Assembly (NCBI RefSeq): GCF_900105585.1
Contig: NZ_FNRT01000002.1
Location: 2,418,001 to 2,482,000 of the forward strand
Reading direction: 5' to 3'
Source of the DNA: Nocardioides exalbidus
Lineage (GTDB): Bacteria > Actinomycetota > Actinomycetes > Propionibacteriales > Nocardioidaceae
DNA: 64,000 nucleotides
Below are positions 39,743-49,332 of the stretch, in pieces. Below the pieces are notes generated by a model. The model had not been told where the DNA came from. It ran no database searches and saw only the letters and a list, made by a program, of their open reading frames with translations. The stretch's first letter is position 1; every line of letters begins with the position of its first letter. The translations under genes were made by a program, and so were the position numbers.

Positions 39743-39818
39743 TCGCCCCGGTGGTCTCGACCACTCGGTAACGAACCGGCAACAGCGCTCCGTGGGGTCT
39801 GGACGTGACCGTCATCAC

Positions 39819-39847
39819 TACATATGTTGTGCCGAACAACATATGTA
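39819..39847. promoter_or_regulatory. Perfect palindromic operator upstream of xylF
   Basis: TACATATGTTGT-N5-ACAACATATGTA: perfect 12-bp arms, very AT-rich in a GC-rich genome, 63 nt before the xylF GTG. A ROK-family repressor from this locus is the likely ligand. Confidence 0.85.
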
Positions 39848-39909
39848 CGGCGGTCCGGCGCTGAGCCACGACCGACCGTGCGATCAGAAATCGCTAGGAG
39901 GCGGTTCGC

Positions 39910-41010
39910 GTGAAGCGGAAGCACAGTTTGGTTCTCGTCCCTCTGCTGGGTGCCGCCATGGCGCTGACCGCCTGTGGCAGTGACTCCGACAGCGGATCGG
40001 ACGGCGGGTCGGACGCCGGCAGCGGTGGCGGCGACGCGACCGGCAAGATCGGCGTCATCCTCCCCGACACCGAGTCCTCGGTGCGCTGGGAGAGCGCGGA
40101 CCGCCCGGCCCTCGAGGCCGCCTTCAAGGAGGCCGGGGTCGACTACGAGATCCAGAACGCCGAGGGCGACGCCGAGAAGATGACCACCATCGCCGACAGC
40201 ATGATCGGCAGCGGCGTCACGGTCCTCGCGATCGTCAACCTCGACTCCGAGTCGGGCGCGGCCATCCAAGAGAAGGCCGCGTCGCAGGGCGTGGCGACCA
40301 TCGACTACGACCGGCTGACGCTGGGTGGGTCGGCGGAGTACTACGTCTCCTTCGACAACACCAAGGTCGGCGAGCTGCAGGGCCAGGGCCTGGCGGACTG
40401 CCTCGGCGACAAGGACGCCAACATCGTCTACCTCAACGGTTCGCCCACCGACAACAACGCCACGCTCTTCGCCGAGGGCGCGCACAGCGTGCTCGACGAC
40501 ATGAGCAACTACACGGTCGTCGGTGAGCAGGCCGTGCCGGACTGGGACAACGAGCAGGCCGCCACGATCTTCCAGCAGCTCTACACCGCTGCCGACGGCA
40601 AGGTCGACGGCGTGCTCGCGGCCAACGACGGCCTCGGCGGCGCGGCGATCAGCATCCTCGAGGGTGCCGGCCAGGCCGGCAAGGTCCCGGTCACCGGCCA
40701 GGACGCCACCGTCGAGGGCCTGCAGAACGTGCTCGCCGGCACCCAGTGCATGACGGTCTACAAGTCCGCCACGCAGGAGGCCGGTGCGCTGGCCGACGTC
40801 GCGATCGCGCTCGCCAAGGGCGAGGACGCCGAGACCACCGGCACCACGGTCGACTCCTCCGACGACAGCGAGGTCCCCTCGATCCTGCTCGACCCGCAGT
40901 CCATCACCAAGGACAACGTGGGTGACGTGATCGACGACGGTGGCCAGAAGGCTGCCGACGTGTGCACGGGCAAGTTCGCCGACCTCTGCAAGGAAGCCGG
41001 CATCTCCTGA
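39910..41010 (+). CDS. xylF: XylF-like sugar ABC transporter substrate-binding lipoprotein
   Basis: A 366-residue type I periplasmic binding protein held by a lipid. The signal peptide LVLVPLLGAAMALTAC has a lipobox, followed by an acidic Ser/Gly/Asp linker. The domain (IGVILPDTESSVRWESADRPALEAA split here as two blocks, VDGVLAANDGLGG, VTGQDATVEGLQNV) matches XylF, with the conserved RW and ND sugar contacts. GTG start after AGGAGG. First gene of xylF-xylG-xylH-ROK. D-xylose is inferred from family and from xylAB nearby. Confidence 0.9.
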   Translation: MKRKHSLVLVPLLGAAMALTACGSDSDSGSDGGSDAGSGGGDATGKIGVILPDTESSVRWESADRPALEAAFKEAGVDYEIQNAEGDAEKMTTIADSMIGSGVTVLAIVNLDSESGAAIQEKAASQGVATIDYDRLTLGGSAEYYVSFDNTKVGELQGQGLADCLGDKDANIVYLNGSPTDNNATLFAEGAHSVLDDMSNYTVVGEQAVPDWDNEQAATIFQQLYTAADGKVDGVLAANDGLGGAAISILEGAGQAGKVPVTGQDATVEGLQNVLAGTQCMTVYKSATQEAGALADVAIALAKGEDAETTGTTVDSSDDSEVPSILLDPQSITKDNVGDVIDDGGQKAADVCTGKFADLCKEAGIS

Positions 41011-41047
41011 CCTCCGACCTCGGTCGGCTGGTCGCCTGACACCAGTG

Positions 41048-41080
41048 CGACGCCCGGGCCGGGTCCCGGCCCGGGCGTCG
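41048..41080 (+). terminator. Intra-operon hairpin between xylF and xylG
   Basis: CGACGCCCGGGCCGGG and CCCGGCCCGGGCGTCG can pair over 16 positions with a 1-nt centre; in practice about 14 bp with a small loop. It probably lowers readthrough so that the binding protein is made in excess over the ATPase and permease. Confidence 0.75.
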
Positions 41081-41127
41081 CCCATGTCCTCCCGCACAAC
41101 AAATTCTTCGCGATCGGAAGTGGATCC

Positions 41128-41904
41128 ATGGTTCAGCCCCTGCTCGAGCTCCGAGGAGTCAACAAGAGCTTCGGTGTCGTGCACGTCCTGCACGACGTTG
41201 ACTTCGCCGTCTACCCCGGGCAGGTCACGGCCCTGGTCGGCGACAACGGCGCCGGCAAGTCGACGCTGGTGAAGATCATCGCCGGCATCTACGGCCGCGA
41301 CAGCGGCGAGTACCACTTCGACGGCAAGCCGGTCGAGGTCCACGGACCGCGCGACGTGGCGGCCCTCGGCGTCGAGGTCGTCTACCAGGACCTCGCGCTC
41401 TGCGACAACCTCGACATCGTCGAGAACATGTTCCTCGGCCGCGAGGAGACCACCCGCTTCGGCCTCGACGAGGTCACCATGGAGACGCGCGCCCGCGAGA
41501 CGCTCGCCTCGCTCTCGGTGCGCACCGTGAAGTCGGTGCGCCAGAGCGTGGCCAGCCTGTCCGGCGGTCAGCGCCAGACCGTCGCCATCGCCAAGGCGGT
41601 CCTCTGGAACTCCAAGGTCGTGCTCCTCGACGAGCCGACCGCCGCCCTCGGCGTCGCGCAGACGCGCCAGGTCCTCGACCTCGTGCGCCGCCTCGCCGAC
41701 CGCGGGCTCGGCGTGGTGCTGATCTCGCACAACATGGGCGACGTGCTCGAGGTCGCCGACCGGATCACCGCCCTCTACCTCGGCCGGGTGGCCGCCGACG
41801 TGCCCGCGAAGGACGTCACCCACGGCCAGATCGTCGAGCTCATCACCGCCGGACGCTCAGGGGACCTCGGGATCTCCGAGAGCACCGCGAACGCGACCGT
41901 CTGA
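41128..41904 (+). CDS. xylG: Sugar ABC transporter ATP-binding protein
   Basis: A 258-residue ATPase with one nucleotide-binding domain: Walker A GDNGAGKSTLVK, Q-loop VVYQDLALCDN, signature LSGGQRQTVAIAKA, Walker B VVLLDEPTAALG and the switch His in VLISHNMG. Classical XylG/RbsA proteins are about 500 residues with two domains; this is the single-domain FrcA-like form, so the ATPase must work as a homodimer. 20 nt separate it from xylH. Confidence 0.9.
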   Translation: MVQPLLELRGVNKSFGVVHVLHDVDFAVYPGQVTALVGDNGAGKSTLVKIIAGIYGRDSGEYHFDGKPVEVHGPRDVAALGVEVVYQDLALCDNLDIVENMFLGREETTRFGLDEVTMETRARETLASLSVRTVKSVRQSVASLSGGQRQTVAIAKAVLWNSKVVLLDEPTAALGVAQTRQVLDLVRRLADRGLGVVLISHNMGDVLEVADRITALYLGRVAADVPAKDVTHGQIVELITAGRSGDLGISESTANATV

Positions 41905-41924
41905 GAAGGACCGGAGACCCCACC

Positions 41925-43196
41925 ATGACTGCTTCCACCGACACCGCGTCCGCCCCGGCGGCGGGCGGCTTCGACAACGACAACCGCCAGGTCAACGGCC
42001 TCGGCGATGCCGCGCGCGACTACGTCAACCGCCTGCGCGGCGGCGACATGGGCTCGCTGCCCGCGATCCTCGGGCTGGTCGTCCTCGTCATCATCTTCGC
42101 CTCGCTCAACGACCGCTTCCTCACGACCTACAACCTGGCCAACCTGGTCGTGCAGGCCAGCTCGATCATGGTGCTCGCGATGGGCATCGTGTTCGTGCTG
42201 CTGCTGGGCGAGATCGACCTCTCCGCGGGCGTCGCGGGCGGCGCGTGCGCCACGATCACCGCCCTCATGCTCATCGACCACGACTGGAACTGGCTGCTCG
42301 CCACGCTCGCGGGCGTCGCGTTCGGTGCGGTGATCGGCCTGGTCATCGGCGCGCTCGTCTCGTTGCTCGGCATCCCGTCGTTCGTGGTGACCCTGGCGTT
42401 CCTCCTCGGCCTCCAGGCCGTCCCGCTGAAGCTCATCGGCTCGGGCGGCTCGCTCCGGTTCGACGACCCGGTGCTGCGCGGCCTGTCGATCAAGAACGTG
42501 CCGGCGAACGCCGGGTGGATCGCCGCGATCGTCATCGTCCTCGGCTTCGCCGCCCTCTCGCTCTACCGCTACCGGTCGCTGGCGGCGAAGGGCCTCGTGC
42601 ACCCCCCGATCGCGCTCGTCGTGATCCGCATCGCGGTGCTCGGCGTCATCGTGCTGGGCGTCACCGCCCTGCTCAACGCCAATCGCTCGCCCAACCCGAT
42701 CTTCGACATCAGCGGCATCCCGTGGGCCGCCCCGGTGGTCATCGCGCTGCTGCTCTTCTGGACCTACGTGCTGACCAAGACCCGCTTCGGTCGCCACCTC
42801 TACGCCGTCGGCGGCAACGCCGAGGCGGCCCGCCGCGCCGGCATCAACGTGCGCCGCGTGCGGATCTCCGCCTTCGTCATCTGCTCCTCGATGGCGGCGC
42901 TCGCCGGCCTGCTGTCCGCCTCCTACACCGGCAAGGTCTCGCCGGGCTCGGGCGGGAACAACGTCCTGCTCTACGCCGTCGCGGCCGCCGTCATCGGTGG
43001 CACCAGCCTCTTCGGTGGCAGGGGCCGGGCGATCGACGCCGTCATCGGCGGCCTGGTGATCGCGACCATCTCCAACGGTCTCGGCCTGCTCAACCAGGCG
43101 GCCTACATCAACTTCGTGGTCACCGGTGGCGTCCTGCTGCTGGCCGCGAGCGTCGATGCGATCTCGCGTCGTCGCCGTTCCTCGGCCGGCGTCTAG
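41925..43196 (+). CDS. xylH: XylH-like sugar ABC transporter permease
   Basis: A 423-residue permease with about 10-12 TM helices. LLGEIDLSAGVAGG is the first conserved sugar-permease motif, and YAVGGNAEAARRAGINVRRVRI is the EAA-type loop that contacts the ATPase. The N-terminus is a ~45-residue soluble tail. The length and the long central insertion (about 190-270) match XylH more than RbsC. ROK regulator follows 9 nt later. Confidence 0.9.
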   Translation: MTASTDTASAPAAGGFDNDNRQVNGLGDAARDYVNRLRGGDMGSLPAILGLVVLVIIFASLNDRFLTTYNLANLVVQASSIMVLAMGIVFVLLLGEIDLSAGVAGGACATITALMLIDHDWNWLLATLAGVAFGAVIGLVIGALVSLLGIPSFVVTLAFLLGLQAVPLKLIGSGGSLRFDDPVLRGLSIKNVPANAGWIAAIVIVLGFAALSLYRYRSLAAKGLVHPPIALVVIRIAVLGVIVLGVTALLNANRSPNPIFDISGIPWAAPVVIALLLFWTYVLTKTRFGRHLYAVGGNAEAARRAGINVRRVRISAFVICSSMAALAGLLSASYTGKVSPGSGGNNVLLYAVAAAVIGGTSLFGGRGRAIDAVIGGLVIATISNGLGLLNQAAYINFVVTGGVLLLAASVDAISRRRRSSAGV

Positions 43197-43205
43197 GTCA
43201 TCACC

Positions 43206-44438
43206 ATGAGCCCGCAGCAGCGGCGCTCGGGCCTCGGCACCAACCAGGAGGCCATCCGACGTCACAACCTCGGCACGGTGCTGCGGCACGTCCACGGTGC
43301 CGGCCAGACGTCACGAGCAGAGCTGACCAGCCTCATGGGGCTCAACAGGAGCACGATCGCGGGGCTGGTCAGCGAGCTGGAGTCGCTGGGCATCACCGAG
43401 CACGCCACGCCGCTCGAGGGATCGCGTCAGGGCGCGGGACGGCCGTCGGCCCGGGTGCGGATCGCCCGGGAAGGGCCGTACGTCATCGCGGTCGACCTGG
43501 GGGTCGACCGCGCCGTCGTGGCCCGCGTCGGACTCGGCGGACACGTGATCCAGCGCGCGCACGCCCCCGTGCTGCGCGACGGTGAGGCCTGGCAGGTGGG
43601 GGCCGCGGTCGCGGCGCTCATCCGCACGGTGGTCGAGGACGCGCCCAGCGCAGCGCCACTGGTGGGCATCGGGATCAGCGTCCCCGGACTGGTGCGCCGC
43701 AGCGACGGCCTGATCCGACTCGCCCCCAACCTCGAGTGGCACGACGTCTCCTTCGGCGGCATCGTGCTGGCGGCGCTCGGGCTCGACGTGCCGGTCTCGC
43801 TGGCCAACGACGCCGACCTGGGCGCACTGGCCGAGCACACCCGCGGGGCCGGGGTCGCCGTCGACGAGCTCATCTACGTCTCCGGCAACGTCGGCGTCGG
43901 CGCGGGCGTCATCTCGGGCGGACACCGCCTCGAGGGCGTCGGCGGCTACGCGGGCGAGGTCGGGCACCTGCGCTTCAACCCGGACGGACGGCCGTGCCAC
44001 TGCGGCAACCTCGGGTGCTGGGAGACGGAGGTCGGGGCCTACGCGATCGCCGAGGCGATCCAGTGCCCGCCCGACAAGGTCGCTCAGCTCGACGAGGTCC
44101 TGGACGAGTTCGACCGGCCGTCGACGGCGCTCCGCGCGACCGGCACGGCGCTGGGCCAGGGGCTGGCGAGCATCGTCAACATGTTCAACCCGCAGGTCGT
44201 CGTGCTGGGTGGCTACTTCCGCTCGCTCTACCGCCTGGTGGGTGCTGACGTGGACGCGGGCCTGGCCGACCGGGCGCTGCCCGCGCCGCTGGAGTCGGTG
44301 CGCCTCGAGCTCCCTGGCCTCGGCTCCGACTCGCCCCTCCACGGTGCGGCCGAGATCGCGCTGGAGCCGCTCTTCGTGGACCCCGTCGCCGCTCTCGGCA
44401 CGGCACTCGTCGACGTGCGCGCCCGGCTGGCCGGCTGA
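43206..44438 (+). CDS. ROK-family transcriptional repressor of the xylFGH operon
   Basis: A 410-residue regulator. N-terminal MarR-like winged HTH (RHNLGTVLRHVHGAGQTSRA, LTSLMGLNRSTIAGLVSELE) and a C-terminal ROK sugar-kinase-like domain. The domain has VSLANDADLGALAE, the GEVGHLRFNPDGRPCHCGNLGCWE zinc motif (CHCGNLGC) and a VVLGGYF segment. Ninth-nt spacing after xylH puts it in the transporter operon. It probably senses a sugar and acts at the palindrome at 39819-39847. It faces the second ROK gene tail to tail. Confidence 0.9.
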   Translation: MSPQQRRSGLGTNQEAIRRHNLGTVLRHVHGAGQTSRAELTSLMGLNRSTIAGLVSELESLGITEHATPLEGSRQGAGRPSARVRIAREGPYVIAVDLGVDRAVVARVGLGGHVIQRAHAPVLRDGEAWQVGAAVAALIRTVVEDAPSAAPLVGIGISVPGLVRRSDGLIRLAPNLEWHDVSFGGIVLAALGLDVPVSLANDADLGALAEHTRGAGVAVDELIYVSGNVGVGAGVISGGHRLEGVGGYAGEVGHLRFNPDGRPCHCGNLGCWETEVGAYAIAEAIQCPPDKVAQLDEVLDEFDRPSTALRATGTALGQGLASIVNMFNPQVVVLGGYFRSLYRLVGADVDAGLADRALPAPLESVRLELPGLGSDSPLHGAAEIALEPLFVDPVAALGTALVDVRARLAG

Positions 44439-44459
44439 GGCTCCACGCGCTGAGCGGGG

Positions 44460-45626
44460 TCAGGCAGACAGCTCGAGCGCGCCGGTGAACACCGGGTCGA
44501 AGGAGCGCTCGGCGGCTCCGAGCGCCGCCGCCTCGATGCCCAGCGTGCTCGGGCGCAGGTCGGGTCGCACCTGCACCAGGGAGGGCAGGCGGTCGTCGAG
44601 GGTGCGTCGGGCCGGATCGAGCACGAAGTCGCCGAGCGGGGCGAAGTAGCCGCCCAGCACGACCACCTCCGGATCGAGGACGTTGCTGAGCATCGCCAGT
44701 CCGAGGCCCACGTCACGACCGACTCGCGCCAGCCCGGCCCTGACCGTGGCATCCGTGCGGGCACGCGCCGCCACGGCCTCGGCCGTCTGCAGTGGCGTGT
44801 CGAGCTCGGACATGCCGACCGCCGCGAGCATCGCGTGCAGCCCGATCGAGGCCTCCCAGCACCCCCGGCGACCACAGCCGCACTCGGCCGTCGAGTCACC
44901 CACGGGCATGTGGCCGACCTCGCCGGCGAAGCCGGCAGCCCCCCGCATCACCTCGCCGTCCTGCACGATGCCGGCTCCGATGCCGACCGTGCCCGTGAGG
45001 TAGAGGGAGTGGGCTACGCCGACGGCGGCGCCGTGGTGGGACTCGGCGTACGCCGCGCAGTTGGCGTCGTTGCTGACCTCGATGCGGCGACCGGGGACGA
45101 GCGTCCCCAGCAGGTCGGACACCTCGGGCCAGGCGACGTGCAGGTTCGGTGCCCATGCCACGGTCGCGTCGTCGTCGCGCACCAGCCCGGGCACCGCGAG
45201 CGTGGCACCCACCAGCCGGGTGCCGGCACCGAGGTGGTCGGACAGGGTGGAGCAAGCCAGGTCGTGGAGGTCCGCGACCTGGCCGCCGGGCCGGCTCGAG
45301 CTCGAGACGATGTCGCCGGTGAGGTCGAGGGCGACGGCCGAGACGTAGTCGACGTTGAGCTCGAGGCCCAGCGTCAGGAATCGCCGGCCGCGCAGGACGA
45401 CCGGTCGTCCCGGTCGACCGCGCACCCCCGGTCGTGAGCCCTCCTCGGTCACCGCGCCCGCCTCCTCGAGGTCGGCGACGATGACGCCCACGGTGGCCTT
45501 GGCCAGTCCGGTGTGCCGCGCGAGCTCGACGCGAGTGGAGGGACCGAGGCGGCGCAGCGCGCGGAGCACGGCTCCGGTGTTGCTGCGCCGCAACCGCTCG
45601 GTCCCGGCGGTCGAGCGCTGCTGCAC
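44460..45626 (-). CDS. xylR: ROK-family transcriptional repressor of the xylBA operon
   Basis: A 388-residue ROK protein with winged HTH (LRRLGPSTRVELARHTGLAK split by ATVGVIVADLEE) and a sugar-binding domain with EVSNDANCAAYAE and the zinc motif CGCGRRGCWE. It starts at a GTG 2 nt after the xylA stop, so xylB-xylA-xylR looks like one operon. Probably the xylose-responsive XylR. Its target is likely the imperfect palindrome before xylB at 48252. Confidence 0.9.
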   Translation of the reverse strand: MQQRSTAGTERLRRSNTGAVLRALRRLGPSTRVELARHTGLAKATVGVIVADLEEAGAVTEEGSRPGVRGRPGRPVVLRGRRFLTLGLELNVDYVSAVALDLTGDIVSSSSRPGGQVADLHDLACSTLSDHLGAGTRLVGATLAVPGLVRDDDATVAWAPNLHVAWPEVSDLLGTLVPGRRIEVSNDANCAAYAESHHGAAVGVAHSLYLTGTVGIGAGIVQDGEVMRGAAGFAGEVGHMPVGDSTAECGCGRRGCWEASIGLHAMLAAVGMSELDTPLQTAEAVAARARTDATVRAGLARVGRDVGLGLAMLSNVLDPEVVVLGGYFAPLGDFVLDPARRTLDDRLPSLVQVRPDLRPSTLGIEAAALGAAERSFDPVFTGALELSA

Positions 45627-45628
45627 GG

Positions 45629-46795
45629 TCAGCGCACGCCGTACAGGTGCTCGAGGGCGAGCTGGTCGAGGTGCTCGGTGGCCGCACCGATCGTGGCGAG
45701 CGCCTCGGGGTCGGGCAGCTGCCACTCGAGCAGCTGCTTCCAGTCCTCGCCCTCGGCCAGGGTGGTCTGGGCGAGCTCGGGCAGGCGGGCGGCGGCGAGC
45801 GCCTCCTGCACCTCGGGGTCGGCGCGGAACGCCCGGACCTTCTCGCGCAGGATGAGGTAGTTGCGCATGTTGGCAGCCGCACTGACCCATACGCCGTCCT
45901 CGTCCTCGATGCGCGAGGGCTTGTAGTCGAAGTGCACGGGGCCGTCGTAGCCACCGGCGAGCAGCACGTCGACGATCCAGAAGGCGCCACGCACGTTGCC
46001 GGCACCGAAGCGCAGGTCCTGGTCGTACTTCGGGCCGTTCTGGCCGTTGAGGTCGATGTGGTAGAGCTTGCCCTGCCACAGCGCCTGGGCGTAGCCGGCC
46101 GCCGCGTTCATGCCGGCCATCTCCTCGTGGCCGATCTCCGGGTTCACGCCGACCATCTCGGGACGCTCGAGCTGGTTGATGAAGGCCAGCGCGTGGCCGA
46201 TCGTCGGGAGCAGGATGTCGCCGCGGGGCTCGTTGGGCTTCGGCTCGATGGCGAAGCGGATGTCGTAGCCCTGCTCCGTGACGTAGTCGCCGAGCAGGTC
46301 GAAGGCCTCCTTCATGCGGTCGAGCGCCACCGCGGTGTCCTGCGAGGCGCCGTACTCGGCTCCCTCGCGACCACCCCAGGCGACGTAGACCTTGGCCCCC
46401 AGCTCGGCGGCCAGGTCGACGTTGCGCATCACCTTGCGCAGTGCGAAGCGACGGATGTCGCGATTGTTGTTGGTGAAGCCGCCAGCCTTGAAGACGGGGT
46501 GGCTGAAGAGGTTGGTGGTCGCGGTCGTGACGACCAGGCCGGTGTCGTCGAGGCCCTGCTTGAAGCGGGCGATGATCTTGTCGCGCGTGGCGTCGTCGCT
46601 GCCGAAGGGGATGACGTCGTCGTCGTGGAAGTTCACGCCGTAGGCGCCGAGCCCGGCCAGCTTCTCCAGCGCGTGGACGGTGTCCATCGGCGGGCGCGTG
46701 GCGCCGCCGAAGGGGTCGACCCCCTGCCAGCCGACGGTCCAGAGGCCGAAGGAGAACTTGTCCTCGGGGGTGGGGGTGGGGACGTCGATGCTCAT
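45629..46795 (-). CDS. xylA: Xylose isomerase
   Basis: A 388-residue TIM-barrel enzyme converting D-xylose to D-xylulose with two Mg/Mn/Co ions. [13 protein letters not shown] holds the catalytic His, KPNEPRGD the bridging Glu, [11 protein letters not shown] and [18 protein letters not shown] the other metal ligands. The length is the short class I type of actinobacteria such as Streptomyces. ATG after GGAAGG. Second gene of the minus-strand operon, 55 nt after xylB. Confidence 0.96.
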   Translation of the reverse strand: MSIDVPTPTPEDKFSFGLWTVGWQGVDPFGGATRPPMDTVHALEKLAGLGAYGVNFHDDDVIPFGSDDATRDKIIARFKQGLDDTGLVVTTATTNLFSHPVFKAGGFTNNNRDIRRFALRKVMRNVDLAAELGAKVYVAWGGREGAEYGASQDTAVALDRMKEAFDLLGDYVTEQGYDIRFAIEPKPNEPRGDILLPTIGHALAFINQLERPEMVGVNPEIGHEEMAGMNAAAGYAQALWQGKLYHIDLNGQNGPKYDQDLRFGAGNVRGAFWIVDVLLAGGYDGPVHFDYKPSRIEDEDGVWVSAAANMRNYLILREKVRAFRADPEVQEALAAARLPELAQTTLAEGEDWKQLLEWQLPDPEALATIGAATEHLDQLALEHLYGVR

Positions 46796-46850
46796 GTGTG
46801 GTGCCTTCCGGTGCTCAGGTGGGACGGACTGGTCGGGGTGGGGGAGGAGG

Positions 46851-48245
46851 TCAGCGGGCCGGGGTCCACGCGACCGTGCGGTCACGCAGCTGTGCGTAGA
46901 CCTCGCGGACCGCGGGCGTCGGGTCGGCCTCGAGCACGGTGGTCTCGGTGGCCGGCCAGGTCGGTGGTGCCGGGGTACCCGCCAGCGCCCACGCCGCCTG
47001 GCGGGCGGCGCCGAGGGCGACGTACTCACCGGGCGGGGGCAGGACGACGGGGCAATCGAGGATGGCGGGTGCCATGGCCTGCAGCGCGGGGCTTCGCGTC
47101 GCCCCGCCGACCATCAGGACCCGCTGCGGCTCCTGGCCGGTGGCCGCGACCAGCTGGTCGACGGCGTCGGCGAGCGAGCAGAGGAGTGCCTCGAAGGCAG
47201 CGCGAGCGAGCTCGGCCCGCGTGGTGCGGGGCGACAGGCCCGTCCACGTGCCGGCCGCGCCCGGCCGGTTGGGGCTGCGCTCGCCGCCGTAGTAGGGCAG
47301 GAGCACGACACCACCCGCTCCGGGTGCGGCCTCCAGCGCGAGGTCGGACAGCTGGTCGTGGTCGACCCCGAGCCACGCCGCCTGGAGGTCGAGGATCCCG
47401 GCCGCGTTGATCGTGGTCACCATCGGCAGGAAGCCGCCCGAGGCGTCGGCGAAGCCCGTCACGACGCCCGTGCCGTCGGCGACGGCCGTCGTGCTGATCG
47501 CCGAGGCGACCCCCGAGGTGCCGACGGAGACGAGCACGTCGCCCGGCTGGAGGGCCATGCCGAGGGCTGCGCCCATGTTGTCGCCCGTGCCACCGGCCAG
47601 GACGGCGCCGCCACGGGTCTTGCCCGCGGCGGTGCCGGGAGCGACGAGGCGCGGGAGGGCGACCTCGTGGCCCAGGGCCAGGGCGGCGAGGTCGGGTCGC
47701 CAGGCGTCGTCGCGCGTGGAGAAGTAACCGGTTCCGGACGCGTCGCCGCGGTCGGTGAAGGCCTCGGTGCCCGCAGCGGCGAGGTGGTGCGACACGTGGT
47801 CGTGCGGGAGGCGCACGGCGTGCACGCGGTCCGCCCGCTCGGGCTCGTGGTCGCGCAGCCAGCGCAGCTTGGCCGAGGTGAAGGACGCCACGAGCACGCT
47901 GCCGACGGCATCGGCACAGGCCTGCGGGCCGCCCATCTCGGCGACGAGGTCGTCGGCGGCGGCGGCGGACCGGGTGTCGTTCCACAGGAGTGCGTCACGC
48001 ACCGGGACGCCGTCCTCGTCGAGCGCGACCATGCCGTGCTGCTGGCCTGCCACCGCCACGGCCTCGGCGCGCTCGAGCAGCCCGTCGGTCGCCGTGTCGA
48101 CCGCGGCGAGCCAGGCCGCCGGGTCCACCTCGGTGCCGGCCGGGTGGGGCGCGGTCTGCTGGGCCACGACCCGGCCGTCCTCCGCGTCCACCAGCAGCGC
48201 CTTGGTCGACTGGGTGGAGGAGTCGATGCCGAGGATGAGAGTCAC
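46851..48245 (-). CDS. xylB: Xylulokinase
   Basis: A 464-residue FGGY-family kinase forming xylulose 5-phosphate, which enters the pentose phosphate pathway. [17 protein letters not shown] is the phosphate-binding start, [15 protein letters not shown] and WNDTRS mark xylulokinase, and VGTSGVASA and [11 protein letters not shown] the second lobe. The GTG at 48245 fits the family N-terminus; the longer open frame upstream covers the operator. First gene of the xylBA operon. Confidence 0.94.
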   Translation of the reverse strand: MTLILGIDSSTQSTKALLVDAEDGRVVAQQTAPHPAGTEVDPAAWLAAVDTATDGLLERAEAVAVAGQQHGMVALDEDGVPVRDALLWNDTRSAAAADDLVAEMGGPQACADAVGSVLVASFTSAKLRWLRDHEPERADRVHAVRLPHDHVSHHLAAAGTEAFTDRGDASGTGYFSTRDDAWRPDLAALALGHEVALPRLVAPGTAAGKTRGGAVLAGGTGDNMGAALGMALQPGDVLVSVGTSGVASAISTTAVADGTGVVTGFADASGGFLPMVTTINAAGILDLQAAWLGVDHDQLSDLALEAAPGAGGVVLLPYYGGERSPNRPGAAGTWTGLSPRTTRAELARAAFEALLCSLADAVDQLVAATGQEPQRVLMVGGATRSPALQAMAPAILDCPVVLPPPGEYVALGAARQAAWALAGTPAPPTWPATETTVLEADPTPAVREVYAQLRDRTVAWTPAR

Positions 48246-48251
48246 GTCACT

Positions 48252-48275
48252 ATTAAGTACGAGACTCAAACTAAT
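48252..48275. promoter_or_regulatory. XylR-type operator candidate upstream of xylB
   Basis: AT-rich imperfect palindrome starting ATTAAGT and ending AAACTAAT, 6 nt upstream of the xylB GTG. AAACTAAT matches the half-site of known XylR operators (TTAGTTTG...CAAACTAA type); the other arm is weaker. It lies between divergent xylB and the aldo/keto reductase gene. Confidence 0.5.
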
Positions 48276-48336
48276 GTCAAGCGGTGTCGGCGGGGCAGCG
48301 TGACGCGCCCGTCGGCGGGCTGTGAGACTGGGCGGC

Positions 48337-49332
48337 ATGGAACACAGGACCCTGGGCAGGACCGGCCGTCAGGTCTCGGTCGTCGGACTCGGCACGTGGC
48401 AGCTCGGAGCCGACTGGGGCGACGTCAGCGAGGCCGACGCACGCGAGGTGCTGGAGGCCTCGGCCGAGGCGGGTGTCACCTTCTACGACACCGCCGACGT
48501 CTACGGCGACGGGCGCAGCGAGCGCATCGTGGGGGAGTTCCTCGCGGCGCACGCCGACGACGGCTTCACCGTCGCCACCAAGACGGGACGTCGCGGCGAG
48601 CAGGTGCCGGCCACCTACGTCGGGGACAACCTCCGGCCGTGGCTCGACCGCTCGCGACGCAACCTCGGTGTCGAGCGGCTCGACCTGGTGCAGCTGCACT
48701 GCCCGCCGAGCGAGGTCGTCGAGGACGACGCGACCTACGACCTGCTCGACCGGCTGGTGGAGGAGGGGGTGATCGCCGCCTACGGGCTCAGCGTGGAGAC
48801 GGTCGACCAGGCGCTCGCCGCGATCGCCCGGCCCCACGTCGCCAGCGTGCAGATCATCCTCAACGCCTTCCGGATGAAGCCCCTCGAGGCGGTGCTCCCG
48901 GCCGCGCACGCCGCCGGCGTGGGCATCATCGCGCGGGTGCCGCTCGCCTCCGGGCTGCTCAGCGGGAAGTACGGCCCCGACACCCGCTTCGCCCCGGACG
49001 ACCACCGGACCTACAACCGCGACGGCAGCGCGTTCGACGTCGGGGAGACCTTCTCCGGCGTCGACTACGACACCGGTGTCGCGGCCGCCGGTGAGTTCCG
49101 TGAGCTGGTCGAGGCGAGCGGACTCGGGAACGTGACGCCGGCCCAGGCCGCGATCGCGTGGGCCTGGCAGCAGCCCGGCGTCTCGACGGTGATCCCGGGG
49201 GCGCGCAACACCTCGCAGGCACGGTCCAACGCGGCTGCCGGCGAGGTCGCCGAGCTGCCGGCCGCGTTCCTCGACGGTGTCCGTGACCTCTACGACCGCC
49301 GGGTCCGGGCGCAGGTCCATGACCGCTGGTGA
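48337..49332 (+). CDS. Aldo/keto reductase
   Basis: A 331-residue NADPH-dependent reductase of the AKR family. The catalytic tetrad is visible as Asp and Tyr in FYDTADVYGDG, Lys in VATKTGR and His in LVQLHCP. IPGARNTSQARSNAAA is the cofactor-binding end. The ATG at 48337 is preferred over a codon 15 nt upstream. Divergent from xylB, and overlapping galM by 14 nt, so it probably acts on a sugar or sugar-derived aldehyde; this is context only. Confidence 0.9.
   Translation: MEHRTLGRTGRQVSVVGLGTWQLGADWGDVSEADAREVLEASAEAGVTFYDTADVYGDGRSERIVGEFLAAHADDGFTVATKTGRRGEQVPATYVGDNLRPWLDRSRRNLGVERLDLVQLHCPPSEVVEDDATYDLLDRLVEEGVIAAYGLSVETVDQALAAIARPHVASVQIILNAFRMKPLEAVLPAAHAAGVGIIARVPLASGLLSGKYGPDTRFAPDDHRTYNRDGSAFDVGETFSGVDYDTGVAAAGEFRELVEASGLGNVTPAQAAIAWAWQQPGVSTVIPGARNTSQARSNAAAGEVAELPAAFLDGVRDLYDRRVRAQVHDRW

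Noticed and set aside
41775..43295. A 506-residue minus-strand frame opposite xylH
   Set aside because: Composition is Asp/Arg/His-rich with no motifs and it lies entirely opposite a clear permease gene.
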